A stretch of DNA of 64,000 bases. It comes from Actinomadura viridilutea. Its GTDB lineage: Bacteria > Actinomycetota > Actinomycetes > Streptosporangiales > Streptosporangiaceae. The stretch covers positions 306,979 through 370,978 of the forward strand of contig PVNI01000005.1 of NCBI GenBank assembly GCA_003001795.1, in the 5' to 3' direction. A program made the position numbers and the translations under genes. How positions within the stretch are numbered: position 1 is the first letter of the stretch; every line of letters starts with the position of its first letter. Shown one piece after another: positions 36,140 through 45,429 of this stretch. Under the pieces are notes generated by a model. It saw only the letters and a list, made by a program, of their open reading frames with translations, was not told where the DNA came from and ran no database searches.

Positions 36140-37317
36140 GGTCTCTCCGTTCCCTCGCGGCCCCACGCGGGACCTCAACGGCCCCTCACGGAGCCTCGTG
36201 CCAACGACCGGACGGCCACCGCACGCCCTGTCTTCCCGAGACTACGGGTTTCGAACGTGATGCGGTACGTGCCGACAGCGGGACGCCTATGGCTTCCGGC
36301 GTCGTGCGCAGGGCGACCGTATCGCCCCTCAATCCACTGCTCCTGGTAGGCGGCCTGCTCCGCGCCCACGCCCCCAGGGACGCCCTTTGAACAACACGGC
36401 CGCCCTCCACGCGCACGGCCCCCATGACCTCAGGGAGACACGGAAACTTTCAGTCGCCCCTAGGCCGTGTCCGGTGGATCATGGTGGATCCGCAGCAGTG
36501 CGGTGACATGGTGATCAGTCCTGGTAGGGCGGCATATGCGATGCCGCGCGAGTCGACCGCCGGGTGAACCCTGTGGGCGGCCCGCCTCGTGACCGCCCGA
36601 GCGCCTGCCCGGCTGACTGCTTCGTCCCCGCTCGTTCACCCACTGCGCAGACCCCGGCGGCGTGCCAGCGTGCGCACATGGTCGTGGAATCCGCGCTGAC
36701 GGCCCAGGCGGTGCGAGGACGTCCTCAGCCGAACACCAAGATCGACCGGACCGGCCCGAGCCCACCTCCGCGGTCATCAACGCGTCCGCATGCAATCACC
36801 GCGCCCTGCAGGCACAGCGCCGCTTGAGGGCCGAGCATCAAGGGCCAGGAGCCGACCGCCAACCCACCAGCGAGCCAACACACCAGAAGGCCCACCCGAC
36901 TGCCTCGTTCACAGCTCGAAGTGGCACCAGCTGGCCCCCAGGCGCACGAGCCGGTGTCCTGGCTGCCTGCGCTGGGCGGCTGGCTCGTCGCCTCATGGGA
37001 CCTGGCCGTCCAGGTCATGCGCGAGGCCGGCATCTTCACCGTGGACGAACCACGCTCCACCACCGCGCGGGTCGTCGGGCCAGCATGCCGTCAATCCCCG
37101 TGCCGCCCCACCGAATGCCACCGTGCAGAGCCCCGTGAGGCCATCGCACCGAACACATGCCAGGTGGCAGCACCAGCTCGACGACGCGACCTACAGGCCG
37201 CCTTCAAGGACTGGCTCGGCTGCTGCAACGGCCACCAAGGCATCGCAGGCGCCAAGGGACAGTCGCCCGCGTCACCAACGTGCCCGACCGGCACACCCGG
37301 CAGATCGCGGGGGACGG
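36140..37317. other. Decayed region between ybaB and dnaX
   Basis: Nearly 1.2 kb without an intact gene. The only recognisable piece is the P450 remnant annotated separately. The rest is broken in all frames. Confidence 0.5.
36948..37086 (+). pseudogene. Cytochrome P450 N-terminal fragment
   Basis: The frame reads EPVSWLPALGGWLVASWDLA, then VQVMREAGIFTVDEPRSTTA and RVVGPA. This matches the stretch of bacterial P450s that precedes the B helix (WLVxxxDLAVxVMRD...FTVDDPRFSTAxVVGPSMLS). After it the frame loses similarity, and no heme-binding cysteine motif follows. It is a stray 45-codon remnant, not a functional gene. Identification is by eye. Confidence 0.5.
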
Positions 37318-39420
37318 TCAGGAGTTGTCGATCTCGCGGATGATCTGGCCGCCGAGTTCGCGCTGGATGAGCGCCATGCCGGTCAGCTCCGCCTCGGCGC
37401 TGTCGGCGTCGGCGTCTCCCTCGGGGTCCACCTCGTCGCTCTCGTCGAACGGCGGCTCCGGCGGAGGCGCCTCGTCCGGAGGCGGCGGCGCGGTGTCGGG
37501 GGTGGCCGCGGGCACCGAAACGGTCCAAGGACCTGAGGGCGCCGTCGGGGCGGACGCAGCGGGGGGCGGTTCGGCAGCGCCACGGGACGGCATGGACGCG
37601 GCGGGGCTGCCGTATCCGGCCGCCGGCCCCGACGATGCGGCACCGCCCGACAGGCCCGGGCGTCCCGCCGCAGCACCGCCTCGCCCGCGGGTCGGCGCGC
37701 TGCCGGCGAGCACCGTGTCGATCCGCCAATCGACGCCCAGACGCTGCTTGAGGACCTCGCGCAGCACCGCGTCGCGGCCGCCGTTGGTGAAGTTGGTCCG
37801 CGCGCCCTCGGCCTCGAATGACAGGGTCAGCAGGTTGCCCTCCAGCGAGATCGGCTGGACGCCCGACATGATCGCCATCCAGGCGACCCTGCTGCGCTGC
37901 TTGACGGCCTCGACGATCTCCGGCCAGATCCGCTGCACCGCGGCGACGTCCGGCCCTCCGGACGGCCGCGCGGCAGCCGGGGCCGGAGTCGCAGCGGCGG
38001 GGGAGGCGGGGCGCGGGGCCGCCGGTGCGGCGGCGGGCGGCGGCGCGGCGGCCGGTTGCGAAGGCGCCGCCACCGGACGCGGACGGTTGTCCACAGAACG
38101 CCGTTCCACTTCCACCGGTCCGGTCGCAGCAGAGACGCTGGACCCGGCAGCGCCCCCACGGACCGGCGCGGCCGGCGCATCCATGCCGCCGCTCGAGGCC
38201 ACAGGGGCGCCACTCGCCGGGACGGAAGGAGCGGGCGCTGATGAGGCGACAGGAACACCGGCGGCGATCTGCCGTTCGAGGCGGTCCAGGCGGGCGAACA
38301 ACGAGGCTTCGTCCTGGTACGCGCCGGGCAGCAGGATGCGGGCGCACACCAGCTCCAGCAGCAGCCGGGGCGAGGTCGCCCCCCGCATCTCGGTGAGGCC
38401 GGTGTGCAGCAGGTCGGCCGCCCTGGTCAGCTCCCCGGGGCCGAGCGCCTCGGCCTGGCGCCGCATGCGCTCCAGCTCGTCCGGCGCGGCGCTCAGCAGC
38501 CCGCTGCCCGCGGCGTCCGGCACATTGGCCAAGATCACCAGGTCGCGGAGGCGCTCCAGCAGGTCGGTGGCGAACCGGCGCGGGTCCTGGCCGCTTTCGA
38601 TCACCCGGTCGAGGGCGGCGAACACCGCGGCGCCGTCGCGGGCGGCGAACGCGTCCACCACCTCGTCCAGCAGCGCCGAGTCCGTGTAGCCGAGCAGCGA
38701 GACCGCGCGGGCGTAGGTGATGCCGTTCTCGTCCGATCCGGCCAGCAGCTGGTCGAGGATGGACAGCGTGTCCCGGGCCGAGCCCGCGCCCGCCCGCACC
38801 GCCAGCGGCAGCGCGTTCGGCTCGTACGGCACGTTCTCCCGCTGGAGGATCTCCTCGACCAGCTCCAGCAGCACACCGGGCGGCAGCAGCCGGAACGGGT
38901 AGTGGTGCGTCCGCGACCGGATCGTGCCGATGACCTTCTCCGGCTCGGTGGTCGCGAACACGAACTTCAGGTGCGGCGGAGGCTCCTCGACCAGCTTGAG
39001 CAGCGCGTTGAAGCCCTCCCGGGTGACCATGTGCGCCTCGTCGATGATGTACACCTTGAAGCGCGCCGACACCGGGGCGAAGAAGGCGCGTTCCCGCAGG
39101 TCGCGGGCGTCGTCCACGCCGCCGTGCGAGGCGGCGTCGATCTCGATCACGTCGATGTGGCCGGTCCCGGTCGGGCCGAGCGCGACGCACGAGTCGCACT
39201 TCCCGCAGGGGTCGGGGGTCGGGCCCTGCTCGCAGTTCAGCGACCGGGCCAGGATGCGGGCGCTGGAGGTCTTGCCGCAGCCGCGCGGGCCGCTGAAGAG
39301 GTAGGCGTGGTTGATGCGCCCGTTGCGGAGTGCCTGCTGGAGGGGCTCGGCGACATGCTCCTGCCCCTTGAGCTCGGCGAACGTCGCTGGCCGGTACTTG
39401 CGGTACAGAGCCAGACTCAT
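37318..39420 (-). CDS. dnaX: DNA polymerase III subunits gamma and tau
   Basis: This clamp-loader ATPase links the replicative polymerases. The 700-residue chain starts MSLALYRKYRPATFAEL. Walker A GPRGCGKTSSARILA lies near 37, the zinc module CEQGPTPDPCGKCDSC near 60, IDEAHMVTREGFNALLK near 120 and the sensor region FATTEPEKVIGTIRSR near 150. After about residue 380 a long Pro/Ala-rich tail carries the tau part (PEIVEAVKQRSRVAWMAIMS). ATG 39420 is preferred over a start 14 codons upstream; GAGGAGG lies 11 bases before it. The SRP RNA gene lies just upstream on the same strand. Confidence 0.95.
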   Translation of the reverse strand: MSLALYRKYRPATFAELKGQEHVAEPLQQALRNGRINHAYLFSGPRGCGKTSSARILARSLNCEQGPTPDPCGKCDSCVALGPTGTGHIDVIEIDAASHGGVDDARDLRERAFFAPVSARFKVYIIDEAHMVTREGFNALLKLVEEPPPHLKFVFATTEPEKVIGTIRSRTHHYPFRLLPPGVLLELVEEILQRENVPYEPNALPLAVRAGAGSARDTLSILDQLLAGSDENGITYARAVSLLGYTDSALLDEVVDAFAARDGAAVFAALDRVIESGQDPRRFATDLLERLRDLVILANVPDAAGSGLLSAAPDELERMRRQAEALGPGELTRAADLLHTGLTEMRGATSPRLLLELVCARILLPGAYQDEASLFARLDRLERQIAAGVPVASSAPAPSVPASGAPVASSGGMDAPAAPVRGGAAGSSVSAATGPVEVERRSVDNRPRPVAAPSQPAAAPPPAAAPAAPRPASPAAATPAPAAARPSGGPDVAAVQRIWPEIVEAVKQRSRVAWMAIMSGVQPISLEGNLLTLSFEAEGARTNFTNGGRDAVLREVLKQRLGVDWRIDTVLAGSAPTRGRGGAAAGRPGLSGGAASSGPAAGYGSPAASMPSRGAAEPPPAASAPTAPSGPWTVSVPAATPDTAPPPPDEAPPPEPPFDESDEVDPEGDADADSAEAELTGMALIQRELGGQIIREIDNS

Positions 39421-39464
39421 CGGGGGTCCGGCCTCCTCGAGAAGCGGAGCGTCAGAAGCCAAAG

Positions 39465-39551
39465 GACCCCCCGCACACCCGCCAGAGCCTGCTTATCCTT
39501 GCTGCCTTCCGGCCCTGGGGAGGTTCACAGGATGACGCCGTGCGAGGGGTC
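39465..39551 (-). ncRNA. ffs: Signal recognition particle RNA (small bacterial type)
   Basis: Read on the minus strand, terminal helix ACCCCTCGCAC pairs with GTGTGCGGGGGG. The conserved apical part reads AGGGCCGGAAGGCAGCAAGG, with the GGAA tetraloop and the symmetric loop that bind Ffh. Length and position just upstream of dnaX match the actinobacterial SRP RNA. Exact ends are uncertain by several bases. Confidence 0.88.
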
Positions 39552-39614
39552 TGCCCAGAGTCTATGGCATTCGCGGAGCAAGGGCTGCACGGTTGCCGCG
39601 TAGGCTCGTGCGAC

Positions 39615-39962
39615 ATGCCCGCCGACCACCCCGAGCACCACCTGCTGCACATCGCCGAACGCCGCCACTGGGAGGCGGCCCGCGCCGACGGCACGGCCTA
39701 CACGACGTCGACCCGGGGCCGCACCCTCGAGGAGGAGGGCTTCATCCACTGCTCCTCCGACCTCGACCAGGTCCGCGGCGTGCTGTCCCGCTTCTACGCC
39801 GACGTCGACCCGGCCGACCTCGTCCTGCTGGTGATCGACGTCACACGACTCGACGCGCCGGTGCGCCACGAGCCCGTCGACGGGGCCGTCTTCCCCCACA
39901 TCTACGGGCCGATTCCGCTCTCAGCCGTAATCGATGTCCGATCAGTGCCCAAGACCCGGTAG
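39615..39962 (+). CDS. DUF952 domain protein
   Basis: The 115-residue protein begins MPADHPEHHLLHIAERRHWE. DUF952 marks are EEGFIHCSSDLDQVRGVLSR near 45, VLLVIDVTRLDAPVRHEP near 72 and FPHIYGPIPLSAV near 97. The fold resembles ADP-ribosyltransferases in its core, but no activity is proven for this family. TAGGCT ends 8 bases before the ATG, so the message may be leaderless. It is followed after 10 bases by tRNA-Ser(GGA). Confidence 0.83.
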   Translation: MPADHPEHHLLHIAERRHWEAARADGTAYTTSTRGRTLEEEGFIHCSSDLDQVRGVLSRFYADVDPADLVLLVIDVTRLDAPVRHEPVDGAVFPHIYGPIPLSAVIDVRSVPKTR

Positions 39963-39972
39963 GCTCTGCGGC

Positions 39973-40060
39973 GGAGGATTCGCCTAGTGGCCTAGGGCGC
40001 ACGCTTGGAAAGCGTGTTGGGGGCAACCCCTCGCGAGTTCGAATCTCGCATCCTCCGCCA
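39973..40060 (+). tRNA. tRNA-Ser (anticodon GGA)
   Basis: Acceptor GGAGGAT pairs with ATCCTCC. The anticodon arm CACGC-TTGGAAA-GCGTG gives GGA, the long variable arm is TTGGGGGCAACCCCT, and the T arm is GCGAG-TTCGAAT-CTCGC. The CCA end is encoded at 40058-40060, unlike the other two tRNAs in the window. Confidence 0.96.
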
Positions 40061-40064
40061 GCCA

Positions 40065-40091
40065 GAGGGCGGCACCGCCGGTGCCGCCCTC
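40065..40091 (+). terminator. Terminator after tRNA-Ser(GGA)
   Basis: GAGGGCGGCAC (40065-40075) and GTGCCGCCCTC (40081-40091) pair perfectly around CGCCG, 4 bases after the tRNA. Confidence 0.82.
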
Positions 40092-40659
40092 ACTGCGTTC
40101 TCACCCCAGTCCACGGCTCCTGCCCCCGCCAAACCGCCCCGAGCCCCACCAGATCGTCCTCGTCGCCCTGATCGCCCTCACTGGGTGGCCCTCGCCGCTT
40201 GAGGCAGGTCAGGTCGCTCATCACCCCTGGAGGGATTGCAATTGGGGAGGGGTGTGCAAGTCAAACTCGCACACCCCTGTGACTCATCAGTCCTCGAGGG
40301 TTCGCAGCCAGCCGTGGCTTGGCACCTTCGTCCGTTCCCACGCTTGAGAGGGGCTTGATCGCCGCTCGCGGTAGTCGGTGTGCGGGGGTGTTGAGAGGCC
40401 GCCCGTCAGCATCCGTCCGACGTCCGTCCTGGTCCGCCTCACGACCTTCTCCGGTGACGGTGACGTCTGGGGTCGGTGCCGGCGCTTGGCCGTGCGGTTT
40501 GCCTCTCCGATGGGCCGACGGCAGAGCCTTCGTGTGCCGTAGAAGGGCCAGCCGACGTGATCAGCACGTGCCGGGGAGCGCAGACCTCGGCGCGGCGGGG
40601 CCGGCCGGGGCCACGGCATCGTCTTCTCTGGTCTCACCCGACGCCGTAGACTCAGGGGC
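40092..40659. other. Gene-free stretch after tRNA-Ser(GGA)
   Basis: No gene is seen. It holds a hairpin at 40248-40278 and the promoter of the gene at 40660. Confidence 0.45.
40248..40278. terminator. Isolated hairpin, possible terminator
   Basis: AGGGGTGTGC (40248-40257) and GCACACCCCT (40269-40278) pair perfectly around an 11-base loop. It lies far from any called gene end, which may mean a lost gene or a small transcript. Confidence 0.45.
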
Positions 40660-40959
40660 GTGGTTTTTAAGGCGGTAGGGGAAGGAAGGCCTTACCCGAA
40701 CCACGGCCTCACGTCCCGGGACTGGGCCCAGATCCCGCCGCGCCAGGTGCGTCTCGACCAGCTCATCAGCACGAAGCGGGAGCTGGATCTGCGGTCGCTG
40801 CTGTCCAAGGATTCCACCTTCTACGGGGATCTCTTCCCGCACGTCGTCCAGTGGCGGGGCGAGCTCTACCTTGAGGACGGCCTGCACCGCGCTCTGCGTG
40901 CCGCCCTGCACCAGCGTCTGGTCCTGCACGCGCGCGTCCTCAACCTCGACGCGCGCTGA
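40660..40959 (+). CDS. Conserved small protein with ParB-like core
   Basis: The 99-residue protein MVFKAVGEGRPYPNHGLTSR contains VRLDQLISTKRELDL and YLEDGLHRALRAALHQR. The latter resembles the DGxHR box of ParB/sulfiredoxin-like N-terminal domains, though no helix-turn-helix follows. I recall close relatives in Streptomyces and other actinomycetes, always short and unassigned. The GTG lies 7 bases after TAGACT (40647-40652), so the message is probably leaderless. It stands alone between gene-free stretches, so context gives no function. Confidence 0.75.
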   Translation: MVFKAVGEGRPYPNHGLTSRDWAQIPPRQVRLDQLISTKRELDLRSLLSKDSTFYGDLFPHVVQWRGELYLEDGLHRALRAALHQRLVLHARVLNLDAR

Positions 40960-41112
40960 ACACCGCCTTACCCGCTCAGCCATGCAAGTCGCGGACGATC
41001 TGCGCCCGCCTGCCGCGAACGGCCGCCGCATTTGCTAGCCGTCCGCTGAATCCGTCACTACCCACGCGGTCATCCGGTCCTTTGGGCGATCCGCGTTGAG
41101 ACGCTGACGGCG

Positions 41113-41643
41113 GTGAGCAGCCTTGCCGCCCATGCCGAGCAGGACGTGCGGGCGGTCGGTGTCGAACTGGGTGATCATGCTCTTGGACGTTCGCGCGGTG
41201 GGCTGAGGACCGAGATCCACTGGAGCACGGGGCAGCTAGTGCTGATGCTGCTGGTCACCGCCGGTCAGCGGGGCGCCCCCACGGTTTTGGCCGTGTGGAG
41301 CAACTCGGCGTGCCGTGGACGGGGCCAGGTCTCCCTCGCAAGCGCCTGATCAGATTCGGGCCAACTAGGCCTCCAGCTCCCGCACGCGCCGCGCGCACCT
41401 GAGCAGCCGTGGAATCGGCTGCACGATCCCGTCAAGGTCGACCAGGGTCCGCCACCGCCGCAATCGGGGCAGCCGGGATGGCCGGCGCCTGTGTTCTGCG
41501 CACCGGATCGCCGGCGGCGCCATGCCGTCGAGCGTGGCACCAACCGGCATAAACGGCACCGCGCCATGGGCATGCGGGTTGACGAGCTCGCCGCCGTCCG
41601 CCATCCACTCGCAGTCGTCAACGACCGGCTGAACTGCCTTTGA
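41113..41643 (+). pseudogene. IS5-family transposase remnant, frameshifted
   Basis: Pieces of one DDE transposase appear in different frames: HALGRSRGGLRTEIH then LMLLVTAGQRGAPTVL near 41165-41285; SSRGIGCTIPSR then HRRNRGSRDGRRL near 41398-41488; and RRRHAVERGTNRHKRHRAMG then LAAVNDRLNCL-like sequence ending at TGA 41641. The order matches the C-terminal half of the IS5/IS1647-like transposases (ALGRSRGGLTTKIH...RHAVExxINRLKRxRAVATRYDKLA). At least two frameshifts and a missing catalytic segment make it dead. Inverted repeats could not be located. Confidence 0.7.
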
Positions 41644-41787
41644 ACCCTTTCTAGGGCAGCGGCCCCTGGAGCCCCATCAAGGCGGGGGGACGCCGAGGCG
41701 GCGGCGCAGACCTGCGGGGCCAGCGGCGCCCTCTCCATCACGATGCCGGACGGGACACGGGGCGCACGCTGGGCGTCGGGTGTGGGA

Positions 41788-43044
41788 TCAGCGGGTGGAG
41801 GCGTTGGCCGGGGTGAGCGGCTCCTCGACCGGGCGCTCCACGGGGGTGTGCTGGTCGGGGGTGAGGCGGACGATGCCGGGACGGGCGGCGAGGAGGCCGA
41901 AGGCGATCTCCGGGACGACCAGGGCCAGCAGCACCGAGAGCGGCACGTTCCAGCCGCCGGTGGCGGTGTGCAGCACGCCGATGGCGAGAGGTCCCAGTCC
42001 GGCCAGCAGGTAGCCGCCGGTCTGCGCCATGCCGGACAGCCGCGCCGCCACCGAGGGGTCCGCGGACCGCAGGCTGAGCAGCGTGAACGCCAGCGGGAAG
42101 GCGCTGCCCGTGCCGAGCCCGAGCACCGTCACCCACAGCCATCCGGCGTGCGGCGCCACGATCAGGCCGCCGATGCCGAGCACCATCGTGACGGCGAGGG
42201 CCAGGACGAGCGGGCGCTGGTCGCGCATCCGGGCGGCCGCCAGCGGGACGAGCAGTCCGAGCGGAATCCCGATGATCATCATGACCGAGACCATCATCCC
42301 GGCGGTGGCGGGCGCGTACCCGGCGGCGCGCATGATCTCCGGCAGCCAGGACATCAGCACGTAGAACATCAGCGAGGCCAGGCCCATGAACAGGGCGACG
42401 TGCCAGGCCAGCGGGACGCGCAGGAGCGAACCCCCGTCCGACGCGGGGCGCGGCGCGGACGGTCCCGACGCGCGCGGGGCCCGGGCGAGCGGCATCCAGG
42501 CGACGGCGGCCAGCAGGGACGGGACGGCCCAGACGGCGAGGGCGAGGCGCCAGCCGCCGACGCCGGCGAGGGGGACGGCGAGGGCGGCCGCGATCGCGCC
42601 GCTGCCCGCCATGAGCATCATCGCCATGCCGGTGAGGCCGCCCACGCGGCGCGGGAAGGCCTCCTTGATGACGGCCGGGGTGAGGACGTTGCCCATCGCG
42701 ATGCCCGCGCCGGCCAGCACCGTGCCCGCGAACAGGGCCGTCTGGGCGGTGACGGCCCGCAGCAGGATCCCCGCCGTGATCAGGACGAGCGATCCGGTGA
42801 TCGCCAGTTCGGTGCCGACCCGGCGGGCCAGCGGCGGGGCGAGCGCGGCGAAGACGCCCAGGCACACGACGGGGAGCGTCGTCAGAACGCTCACCTGCAC
42901 CCCGGACAGGCCGAGGCTGTGCCGCAGGTCGCCCAGTACGGGGGCGACGCCGGTGATGGCGGCCCGCAGATTGATCGTCAGCAGGACGAGGCCGAGGAGG
43001 GTCCAGGCCGCGGTGAGACGGGAGAGGCGCGTGGTGGATGTCAT
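41788..43044 (-). CDS. MFS transporter, CynX/NimT family
   Basis: The 418-residue membrane protein has twelve predicted helices. LLTINLRAAITGVAPVLGDL opens helix 1 and GRxxG-like LARRVGTELAITGSL lies after helix 2. The family includes cyanate (CynX) and 2-nitroimidazole (NimT) transporters; the substrate here is unknown. The central loop ARAPRASGPSAPRPASDGG divides the two halves. It lies 75 bases downstream of a GntR-family regulator gene on the same strand, with which it probably forms an operon. Confidence 0.88.
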   Translation of the reverse strand: MTSTTRLSRLTAAWTLLGLVLLTINLRAAITGVAPVLGDLRHSLGLSGVQVSVLTTLPVVCLGVFAALAPPLARRVGTELAITGSLVLITAGILLRAVTAQTALFAGTVLAGAGIAMGNVLTPAVIKEAFPRRVGGLTGMAMMLMAGSGAIAAALAVPLAGVGGWRLALAVWAVPSLLAAVAWMPLARAPRASGPSAPRPASDGGSLLRVPLAWHVALFMGLASLMFYVLMSWLPEIMRAAGYAPATAGMMVSVMMIIGIPLGLLVPLAAARMRDQRPLVLALAVTMVLGIGGLIVAPHAGWLWVTVLGLGTGSAFPLAFTLLSLRSADPSVAARLSGMAQTGGYLLAGLGPLAIGVLHTATGGWNVPLSVLLALVVPEIAFGLLAARPGIVRLTPDQHTPVERPVEEPLTPANASTR

Positions 43045-43119
43045 GAGTCAGGAGGGGGGTCGAGGGGGTGGCACGTTCCAAGGCCGTCGGGCCCGTAGCG
43101 GGGCGCGTGTCGCCGGCCG

Positions 43120-43800
43120 TCAGACGTCGGGCGCGGCCGTGGACGTGAGGATCTGGTCGAGGCACGCGGCCGCGGCCTGCGCCGCCGCCTCCGCGTCCCC
43201 CGCCTTGACGGCGGCCGCGATCGGGCCGTGCGGGACGTCGGTGTAATTCAGCAGCGTCCCGGCCGTGCCGATGCTGGCCCGCAGGGCCGCGCTGAAGTCG
43301 TGGTACAGGTCCGTCAGGACCTTGTTGTGGGTGGCCTCCACGACCGCGGTGTGGAACGCCAGGTCGGCCTCGACGAACGCGTCGTGGTCGCCGGACGCCC
43401 AGGCGGCGTCGCGCCGTTCGAGCGCCGCGGTGATCGCGGCGATGTCGGCGTCGGTGCGGCGGGCGGCGGCCAGCCGGGCGGCCTCCACCTCCAGTCCGCG
43501 CCGCACCTCGAGGATCTCGGCCAGTTCGGCGGCCTGCAGGCGGCGGCGGACGGCGCCCGACATCTCGCTGGTGGCCCGCACGTAGGTGCCGTCGCCCTGG
43601 CGGCAGTCCAGCAGTCCGGCGTGGGTCAGCGCGCGCACGGCCTCCCGGACGGTGTTGCGGCCCACGCCGAGGGTCGCGGCCAGCACCGGCTCCGGCGGGA
43701 TCTTGCCGCCGACCGGCCACGTGCCCGCGGCGATCTCGTTCCTCAGCTGCTCGATCACCTGGTCGACCAGGGACGAGCGGCGGGCCGTGCGCAGAGTCAA
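43120..43800 (-). CDS. FadR-type GntR-family regulator
   Basis: The 226-residue protein has an N-terminal winged helix (about 12-75, WPVGGKIPPEPVLAATLGVG and TVREAVRALTHAGLL) and an all-helical FCD domain (about 95-220) with metal-ligand candidates DADIAAITAALERRD and FHTAVVEATHN. Such proteins sense small carboxylates. The frame starts at TTG 43800 after GGGGGAG; no better start codon precedes the helix-turn-helix. It probably represses itself and the MFS transporter downstream. An AT-richer TTGATCAATC near 43828 is a possible operator half-site. Confidence 0.87.
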   Translation of the reverse strand: MTLRTARRSSLVDQVIEQLRNEIAAGTWPVGGKIPPEPVLAATLGVGRNTVREAVRALTHAGLLDCRQGDGTYVRATSEMSGAVRRRLQAAELAEILEVRRGLEVEAARLAAARRTDADIAAITAALERRDAAWASGDHDAFVEADLAFHTAVVEATHNKVLTDLYHDFSAALRASIGTAGTLLNYTDVPHGPIAAAVKAGDAEAAAQAAAACLDQILTSTAAPDV

Positions 43801-43953
43801 CGCTCCCCCTACCGTGCGGTGCTCAATTGATCAATCAGCCGGACATCCAGTCATCCTACGTCTTGTCGCGCAATGGTTCGGCACGTCCCCGTTCCGAGGC
43901 ACAAGACGGTGCCGCCCGGGAGCCGGGAAACCGGCGGGGCGCGATGCGGGAGG

Positions 43954-45429
43954 TCAGACCTTCCTGAGGTCGCAGTCGGCGGTCTGGGGGCGGGACCGCC
44001 GCAGTCCCGCGGCCTCCAGGGCCTGCCGGTACGCCGCGGCCGCGGCCTGACCTTCGCCGAGGGTCTCGAACAGCTCGCCGAGCTCGTGGAACAGGTGCGC
44101 GGTGGGACGTCCGGCGGGCAGGCCGTCCAACTGACCGGCCGCCGTGCGCAGGACGACCAGGGCGGCCGTGCGGTCCTGCTGCGCGAGACGGGCGCGCGCC
44201 AGCACCAGGCGCGCCTGCGTCGTCTTGCGGACGCGGGCCACCAGGTCGGGCCCCGGCGTGGGAGTGACCGCGAGGTCGCCGACCCCCGACGGCGCCGACA
44301 GGGCCATGCCGGTCTCGAGGAGCTCCTCCAGGTCCGCGATCGCCTCGTCCGGGCGGCCGAGCGCGACCAGTGCGCGCGCCCGTTCGATGGTGCTCTCGGC
44401 GGCCTCCCCGGCCGGCAGCCGGCCGGTGTCCGCGAGCAGGTCGAGGGCCTCCCGGGCCGCCTGCCGGCCGACGTCCGTCGGCACGCCGACGTGCCCGCCC
44501 GGCCCCGCGGCCTGGTCCGGCGCGGCCTCGTCGGCCGGCGGCATCGAGAACGGCTTCACGCCGCGCAGCAGGGCCTTGGCGGCGGCGAGGTTGAGCCTTG
44601 AGCGCGCCAGCCGCGGGGTGCGGCCGGAGCAGGCCGCCAGCGCCTGCTCGGCCAGGTAGAGCGCGTCGCCGACCGCGCCCTCCTCCAGCGCCTTGGACGA
44701 CGCCCGCCGGTAGTGCTCGCCGACCTGGTCGTCGGCGGCGGCCGCGTCGTCTCCGTGTCCGCCGACCAGCGTCCGGCCCAGCGCGTGCGCGCGGCCCGGA
44801 TCGGACCGGTCCACATACGCCAGCAGCAGGATCCGCCCGATCTCGGTGTGCTCTTCGCCGACGGTCAGCTCGAGCTCCCGCAGCCGCGCCAGCGTCCGCT
44901 CGCCGAGCGCGATGGCCTGGCCGAGGTCGCCGACGGTGTGGTAGCAGCGCGCCAGCGCGATCACCGACGGCAGCCAGCTCGTCCGGCCCGGATCGCGTTC
45001 GGCCTGCTCGCGCAGCTCCTCGAACAGCGCGATGGCCTCCTCGGTGCGGCCCAGCTCCTCCAGCGCCCGGGCGCGGCCCCACCGGGCGCGCGCGGTCAGC
45101 TCGGGATCGTCGCTGCGCGCGATCACGTCGTCGAATCCGGCCGCCGCGGCGTCCGCGTCGCCGGCCAGCAGCGCCAGCTGCGCGTGCCGCTCGCGGACCT
45201 CCAGGTGGGCGCGCTGCTCCGGCTCGACGCCCTCGGCGAGGTACTCCGGCGTGCAGCCGAGCCGCTCGGCGAGCATCCGCAGCACGGTCGGCGTCGGCGT
45301 CCGCTTACCGGACTCGATCAACGAGATATAGCTGTCTGAAAGGTCGTGACCGGCGAGCTGCGCCTGCGAGAGGCGCCTGGTGAGCCGCAGGTTGCGGACA
45401 CGTTCGCCGACGTTGCCTGGACCCGGCAT
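43954..45429 (-). CDS. XRE-type regulator with TPR domain
   Basis: The 491-residue protein has an N-terminal helix-turn-helix (about 9-65, VRNLRLTRRLSQAQLAGHDL and YISLIESGKRTPTPTVLRML) followed by about nine tetratricopeptide-like helix pairs (about 80-480). This architecture is shared by peptide-responsive RRNPP-like regulators and by many actinomycete developmental regulators. No signal peptide gene is visible nearby. The ATG lies at 45429 without a strong ribosome binding site. A 735-base gene-free region upstream suggests complex control. Confidence 0.87.
   Translation of the reverse strand: MPGPGNVGERVRNLRLTRRLSQAQLAGHDLSDSYISLIESGKRTPTPTVLRMLAERLGCTPEYLAEGVEPEQRAHLEVRERHAQLALLAGDADAAAAGFDDVIARSDDPELTARARWGRARALEELGRTEEAIALFEELREQAERDPGRTSWLPSVIALARCYHTVGDLGQAIALGERTLARLRELELTVGEEHTEIGRILLLAYVDRSDPGRAHALGRTLVGGHGDDAAAADDQVGEHYRRASSKALEEGAVGDALYLAEQALAACSGRTPRLARSRLNLAAAKALLRGVKPFSMPPADEAAPDQAAGPGGHVGVPTDVGRQAAREALDLLADTGRLPAGEAAESTIERARALVALGRPDEAIADLEELLETGMALSAPSGVGDLAVTPTPGPDLVARVRKTTQARLVLARARLAQQDRTAALVVLRTAAGQLDGLPAGRPTAHLFHELGELFETLGEGQAAAAAYRQALEAAGLRRSRPQTADCDLRKV

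Noticed and set aside
40660..40959. Small gene at 40660 as part of a toxin-antitoxin pair
   Set aside because: No second small gene is adjacent, and neither a PIN, RelE nor antitoxin DNA-binding motif is visible.
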